A stretch of DNA of 64,000 nucleotides, from positions 248,001 through 312,000 of the forward strand of contig MU839105.1 in the NCBI GenBank assembly GCA_030685235.1, read 5' to 3'. Both the position numbers and the translations under genes were made by a program. Below the pieces are notes generated by a model. It was not told the DNA's origin and did no database searches. It worked only from the letters and a program-made list of their open reading frames with translations. Source of the stretch: Copromyces sp. CBS 386.78. Its lineage: Eukaryota > Ascomycota > Sordariomycetes > Sordariales > Sordariaceae. Shown one piece after another: positions 59,247-64,000 of this stretch (the first letter of the stretch is position 1; each line of letters starts with the position of its first letter).

Positions 59247-59635
59247 CTACTCTATAATACAATAATAAGTAAACTATTAGGGCGCTTATAAAAGAAACCC
59301 CTACCTTCAATACCAAAATAAAATATATAAATATTTATAAATATTAGTTAAGAGAGGAGATCCTTACTAAGAAAATACTCAAAATCGAATATCTAAATAC
59401 AAAATTAATACTAGTAAATAGATTAATAAAGGCACTAAATATTCTAAAGTACAAAAAGTTCAAAGAGCTTTTAAGTATAGTAGAAATACTACCCCAAAAG
59501 AAGAATAATCCGAAACTAGAGGAAATCGATCTAGACGATTTAAATGAGAAACTAGGTTTGAATATATAAAAAATCTATAAATAACTTCACTTTTAACCTC
59601 AAAATAGGCAAAAGAAGTCTGCAAGTAAGGGGGTA

Positions 59636-59807
59636 TATCAGATTGTAGGGTGGAGATCTCGACTAGATAAGGCGAGTCCCAGTCACCTAATTAAGGTCTT
59701 GGTATTTCCGGGATACCCGAGCACCCCCCAGACCTTCTGGAGCGGATCAGTCACACAGCCAGTTTCTAGACAGTTCAATCAACCAGATCACACCAGTAAA
59801 TCTGACA
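59636..59807 (+). repeat. Right LTR of the copia element
   Basis: 172 bp, ending AATCTGACA, the inverted complement of the left LTR's first nine bases. Five G-to-A or C-to-T changes, all in its first 68 bases; the rest is intact. Confidence 0.95.
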
Positions 59808-59812
59808 GAACT
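59808..59812 (+). repeat. Target-site duplication, right copy (GAACT)
   Basis: Matches 54147-54151. Confidence 0.9.
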
Positions 59813-61414
59813 TGACGAAGGCTGAATTAGTTAGAGGGCGGCCCGCGTTTCCTTTTTTTCCTACTTCTGCCCTGTGAGGTGTTTTCTTTTCTTGTCACTA
59901 GAGGTTGCAGAGCAGGTGAGTTCGGATTAAGAAACGGTGAGAAGCAAAAATACATGAACAGATACGGCGATGCACGGTACACTGAGCAGTCGGAGACCAG
60001 TTGGGAAACACAGACCTCTCAAGTCTCAACTAGGTTCTATCACCAAGTTCCGGTTTCATGCCACAAGCTACAATTTCAATCTAGGAAAGAACCGGTTCGA
60101 CGGTTGTTAATATTCCCGTAGCGTAATTGTCAAGGGATTCTCTGGCCAGGAGCGTCTAAAACAGCCGCACAACTCGGTTTTAATCGTAATTGCGGCGGGG
60201 TTTCTTCACGCAGTCCAAAGAGGAGCCCACGTCTCCATTGGATCTTGCACTGCGTCAGTGTACAGAAAGATACAGGGATTGTCGATGTCCATCTCGGTAT
60301 TTTTCTTTTGCACGACGTCGTCGTGTGAATATACCCAAACACAAATCAGTTTACTTGAAGCAACAGGGCTGAAAAATAAGAAACCAAATCAAATGGAAGA
60401 TATGGATCCAACGGGAACGTCAGAGTGGCGGCTGCCATGTTCCCGTTCGTGACCGTTTGAACGCCTGTGAACCTGTACCTGTCCTTCCCGTTTGTGCCTG
60501 CCTTGGACTTTCCGTCCGAAGGTCCCATGCTGCCATGACGGGAGTGGGATGGAAGGGAAGCAGCACCGTACCTGAAATCTTTAGGCTAAACGCTGTGACA
60601 CATTGCGCCGAACGGATCTCCAGGGTCTTCTCCAAATGATAGCTGCGGAGCTTACCTAAATCACCATGACATGCGTGGTGACTTGCCAAAACGGGGAATT
60701 TCGTCGTATCATTCCCTCATACAGATTGAACTGCACAGTCCGAGGTAAAGTCGGTTTTGTATCGTGCGTGTGATAACAACTCGTTGGCCGTGTTGGTAAT
60801 AATAAGCCGTCAATCTCCGATACTCTTCGGGGCTGTCCGCCAAGTGCCAAGAACTTTTTACAAGTCCAGAAGGCGATATCCAACACACAATCGAAGAACG
60901 GGAGGAGCAAAAGGTCGCGATGCTCTCAATGGGAAAAAAAAGGTCTAACAGCCGAGTCAATTTCTTGGCATCTCGTGCTCAAGATAGACTTTGTTCGCGC
61001 TCGTCCGGTGACTTGAGTGGTCCAGAACTTCAAAGCACCTGTAACTCAAAACTCCCCTTACCCACAGAGCCACGATATCCGATCACCTCATGTTTCCGGT
61101 GTGGCGGTCGTGTTGAAGGAAGAGATGTTAACAACACCTAGGTAATGATAATGATGCGTGGTGAAATTTAGAAGAAAAAAAATTGAGAGGTATACAAGGC
61201 CTTGAAGCGGGGGAATCTATCATCTTTTGCAAGAATGACAACCTCTGTCTGTCCATCAAACCCGGAAAAGCGTATAGTAGGTATATCCTCCTCTCAGAAA
61301 CAATTAGCATGACCATAGCCATTAAGACGCTCGTAACCTGTATCCAAGAAACCGCCCATGCAATCCCATCCATCACATCTATCATAACCATCATCATAAT
61401 CAACCCTGCCTCCT
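59813..61414. other. Intergenic region between the retrotransposon and the 5-phosphatase gene
   Basis: About 1.6 kb of normal composition directly from the LTR edge onward. It includes the 3' UTR of the 5-phosphatase gene. Frames are short (under 90 codons apart from shadows of the phosphatase), and I recognise nothing. Confidence 0.5.
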
Positions 61415-63125
61415 CTACCAATCCCGAAAAAACCACCAGCTCCCAACACCCACAACTAACAACGTAGCCAACACCAGCGCTCCCTCCTTGGTACTCCAAA
61501 AGAGTGCCGTCCACCCCACCATCTCCTCCTTCTTCCTGGCCGCCGCCCTCCTCTCCCAAGCTTGCACATCCACAGCGACTGGTATCGACACCCTGGGATC
61601 CTTTCTCCATTCTTCTTCTTCTTCCACCACCGTCAGATCCCCACCCTCCGTTGGTAAGGGCGGTTCCATCTCATCCTTCCCCAAAACCGGGACACTAGCC
61701 CTGAAGAATACAGGTCGGTGATCCGACGTCTCTATGACGGGTAGGGAGTCGTAGGCTTCCACCTCCACTCCTCTGCTGTTCTTCTCGCGAACCCAACCAG
61801 GCACATCCAGATACAAAACCCGATCACACCACCCCGGCCAGCGATGGCTCGCGAACCGCCACGGTACTTCGGGAACCCCGTTCACCCTATCTCCCCTGTT
61901 GACAGCCTCCTCATTAGCTGCCTCCCCTTTAGCGGGGTGGACGTCGTATTTATACGTCGGCCCGAAGGTGATGGGCGCTTCCGAAAGGCCGTTCATTGTC
62001 CGGCCCGCTTCCCGTTCTTGGGTCAGTTGGTCTCGCGGAAGGAAATTCGAAAAATGGTTGGGGGAGGAAGGGTCGAAGGAGGGGTAGGTGGCCAGCGGAG
62101 GGGGGGTGGTGGTGTTGATGCGGTAGTTGAGGTCGCCGGCTAGGAAGAGGTGGGAGGATGGTTTGAAGATGGAGATGGATTGAAGGGCGGAGGCATGTTT
62201 GGATTTGAATTGGGAATTGCTTGAGCTTAGAAGGGGTTGGGCGTCGGAATCATGATCGCCTCCGTAGGCAAGGTCGTCGTCGTCGGCGTCGGCTGAGCTG
62301 CTGCTGTCCTGCTGAGTAGTAGTATCAGGCGCGGTGTCCCCCGCCCCCGACCTATCCGGCGTCGCCCTCGCTGCCCGGCTCTCAGCTGAAAACTCGCCCT
62401 TGGGCAGAACCTCACGCGGATTAGCAAACGTCAGACCAGACACGATGCTGCGCCAGTTGGCGTTGCGCTTCTTGAGGTTCCATTCCATCGCAGCCAGGTG
62501 TGTCGCCACAAAGGTGAGTTCCGTCGTCTTTGGTTCTTCCGTCGTTATCGTCGTGTCCTTGCCATCGCTCCAAGTAACCCGCAATCCTACCGCGCCCTTG
62601 TTGCCCATGTCCGCAGCACCAAATCCACACTCTGCTTCTTCGATCTGCTTGATCTTGGAGGGGTCGCGGGCGAAGAGCAGGATAGCTGTCATCCCTACGT
62701 TTTTGGCCCGGACGAGGGTGTATGGGTCACCACCATTACTAACGGCACCATTACTGCTAGTGCTTGTCCCGTAATTATCGTCGGCCTGGTCAAGCAGCTG
62801 CCCAGCCGCGAGGTTGAGCGCCTCTGCGTACCGGGCGTAGTACGGGTTCAAAAAGTAAGGGCCGATGAAGGAATAAGCTAGGGGTGCTACTTCTTGTAGA
62901 GAGCTGGATATCAATGGTGAGCAAATGTCATTACATCACTTTGGGCAGAGAGATTACTCACAAAACAACCACATCTGGCAACGCATTCCCATTTCCAGTC
63001 CCCTTCCTGGCAGCACCTTGCGCCGACAGCGCCGCCTTCAAGTGCGCAGCCCAGACCGCGACATTGATGAGGTTCTTTGCACAGTTGAAAGTGAGGATGA
63101 AGAGGTCGATGGTTGAGGGCGTCAT
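61415..63125 (-). CDS. Inositol polyphosphate 5-phosphatase, tail-anchored
   Basis: A 550-residue member of the endonuclease/exonuclease/phosphatase superfamily, predicted to remove the 5-phosphate of phosphoinositides or inositol phosphates. Exon 63125-62962 and exon 62903-61415 are split in a Phe codon by a 59-nt intron. Exon 1 supplies 'IDLFILTFNCAKN', the first strand with its catalytic Asn; the metal-binding Glu59 follows in 'VVFSLQEVAP' across the splice. Further family motifs: 'GNKGAVGLRV', 'FVATHLAAMEWN', 'GDLNYR' (311-316), 'PTYKYD', 'WPGWCDRVL' (Trp-Cys-Asp-Arg at 413-416) and 'SDHRPV' (448-453). The single hydrophobic segment at the very C-terminus ('GALVLATLLVVGVGSWWFF') marks a tail anchor. 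An acidic disordered insert lies at about 225-285. No SAC, SH2 or RhoGAP domain is present. Confidence 0.92.
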
Positions 63126-64000
63126 TTTCGCGATCGCGGAGGGTCGCGGAGACGCGCCTGTTGCTGTGACTGTGAGTGTTATTTGTGCCCGTGGCGTAAT
63201 GCGGGTTTGTTGTTGGTGGTCCAGTTTTCACAAGTTGAAAGATGGTGCAGCTGTCAGTTGTTGGAGAAAAGCGCACCGAATAGTATGTCAAGCAGACGTA
63301 ACGTCGATGTATATGTATGTTCGATCGATCAATGTGCACCAAAAGTCAAGTCTAGAACCGAGTCCTCCGGAGCACAACAATTGTCTCGTGAGTAAATTGT
63401 ACGCTGCGTTTAAGTTATGTTGCGCACGGAAAGGTTAAACTTCTTTGTCATATATCGGCTGATCCAAAAGTTGTTGAGGTAGGTATCATCAAGTGGGGTT
63501 CCGAGCGTGGCTTGGCTGGGACAAAATGTCTTGATTCCCTGCTGCAGTGCCGTTCGGTGATCCAAGACGAGACGAAAGTTCAGTCAGATCCGACGATCCA
63601 ATTGGCGGGACGAAATAGGGATTCCCTTGGCGTAGGTTTTCGAGGAAGGCCTCCGAGTTCTTGAGTCGAAGTGTTGAGGTTTCTTTGAGTCTTGAAATAT
63701 TACACAATTGGATAGCTCCGGCGATAGTGTGGCTGAGCAGAGCACTTGTCTTGAAGTGCTGAAAGGTTAAAGCAGGCTAGAGTCCTATATGAATAACAAT
63801 TGCATCCGGGGCAGGTACATTCAGAAGCCGCAAACCATAAGAAGTGCTGCATCTTCTTTATATCCATTGAAAAGAATTTCATGTTTCCATCACCACGGCA
63901 CACATGCCCTCATGCCATGGTAAGATCTAAAATGTTGTGATTGGGCCAGAGGTGTGACGTAGGTAGTACAGCCTCATTCAGACACCGCTGTTTTGCTTTT
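63126..64000. other. Upstream region of the 5-phosphatase gene
   Basis: About 875 bp to the window edge. It must contain the promoter of the 5-phosphatase. No gene or RNA feature is visible. Confidence 0.5.

Larger units (their letters stand above)
54152..59807 (+). mobile_element. Ty1/copia LTR retrotransposon, full length, decayed by RIP
   Basis: A 5656-bp element flanked by the GAACT duplication, with two 172-bp LTRs. The interior is extremely A/T-rich with stops everywhere, so no protein can be made. Remnants read on the plus strand in copia order: a Gag-like start (about 54350-55750); the pre-integrase His motif 'RFGHPRPQIFDYLQN' at about 56290-56334; reverse transcriptase with 'YINDIVFIFN' (from Tyr-Val-Asp-Asp) at about 58291-58320; and RNase H from about 58750 to 59570, ending 'LNEKLGLNI'. 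A purine tract (AAGTAAGGGGGTA) precedes the right LTR. Trp, Gln and Cys codons have become TAG, TAA or TAC/TAT. The block is expected to be methylated heterochromatin in Neurospora (family knowledge). A 221-bp foreign island lies at 59026-59246. Confidence 0.93.

Noticed and set aside
58870..59316. 148-codon minus-strand frame across the GC island
   Set aside because: Crosses both borders of the insertion and reads decayed retrotransposon on each side, so it cannot be an ancestral gene.
1..64000. CRISPR arrays, bacterial operons, riboswitches, 5S rRNA and tRNA genes
   Set aside because: Introns and gene content are fungal, and I found no regularly spaced repeats with spacers. I looked for the dispersed 5S rRNA and tRNA signals and saw none, though an eye scan can miss a tRNA.

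Overview
This window looks like nuclear chromosomal DNA of a filamentous ascomycete, most likely a Neurospora or a close Sordariaceae relative. The genes carry short introns (about 50 to 150 nt, GT..AG). One small gene matches the 9.5 kDa complex I subunit I know from Neurospora. An AT-saturated copia-type retrotransposon carries the C-to-T/G-to-A decay expected from repeat-induced point mutation (RIP). The species call is inference; I could not run a search.

Layout. 1-934: 3' end of a Rho-GEF with a citron-homology domain. 2861-5506: divergent pair of WBP1/OST48 (oligosaccharyltransferase) and nuo9.5 (complex I). 6206-14336: a giant BEACH/WD40 protein on the minus strand. 14337-18475: a long stretch without a supported gene. 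18476-20139: a cerevisin-type vacuolar subtilisin. 21137-24319: a 1060-residue disordered protein of unknown function. 26444-29958: EFR3, the plasma-membrane anchor of the PI4-kinase complex. 30861-32129: ATP12, an F1-ATPase assembly factor. 33094-33828: a small proline-rich protein with three near-identical 29-residue repeats. 35464-37334: an acyl/4-coumarate-CoA ligase ending in a peroxisomal AKL signal. 37924-39793: glutamate decarboxylase. 40546-42619: a broken sterol-glucosyltransferase-like gene. 44107-45951: a mitochondrial PrpD-type 2-methylcitrate dehydratase. 46532-50192: a GRAM/TBC/EF-hand Rab-GAP. 51507-52957: a PKA catalytic subunit of the divergent second type (pkac-2). 54152-59807: a complete but RIP-decayed Ty1/copia element. 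61415-63125: a tail-anchored inositol polyphosphate 5-phosphatase.

The genes do not form an operon or a metabolic cluster. Several act at membranes: EFR3, the 5-phosphatase, the TBC protein and the BEACH protein belong to phosphoinositide and vesicle-traffic functions. Three serve mitochondria (nuo9.5, ATP12, PrpD).

The most informative structure is the retrotransposon. It has two 172-bp LTRs and a 5-bp target duplication. All 12 differences between its LTRs are transitions, and each falls on the inward-facing half of one LTR. A 221-bp island of normal composition sits inside its RNase H region, flanked by a 13-bp direct repeat that already carries RIP-type changes in both copies, so the island arrived after RIP. 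The second notable item is the glucosyltransferase relic: its splice sites remain usable, but it has two in-frame TAG codons, lacks the central sugar-donor region and has lost a conserved motif.
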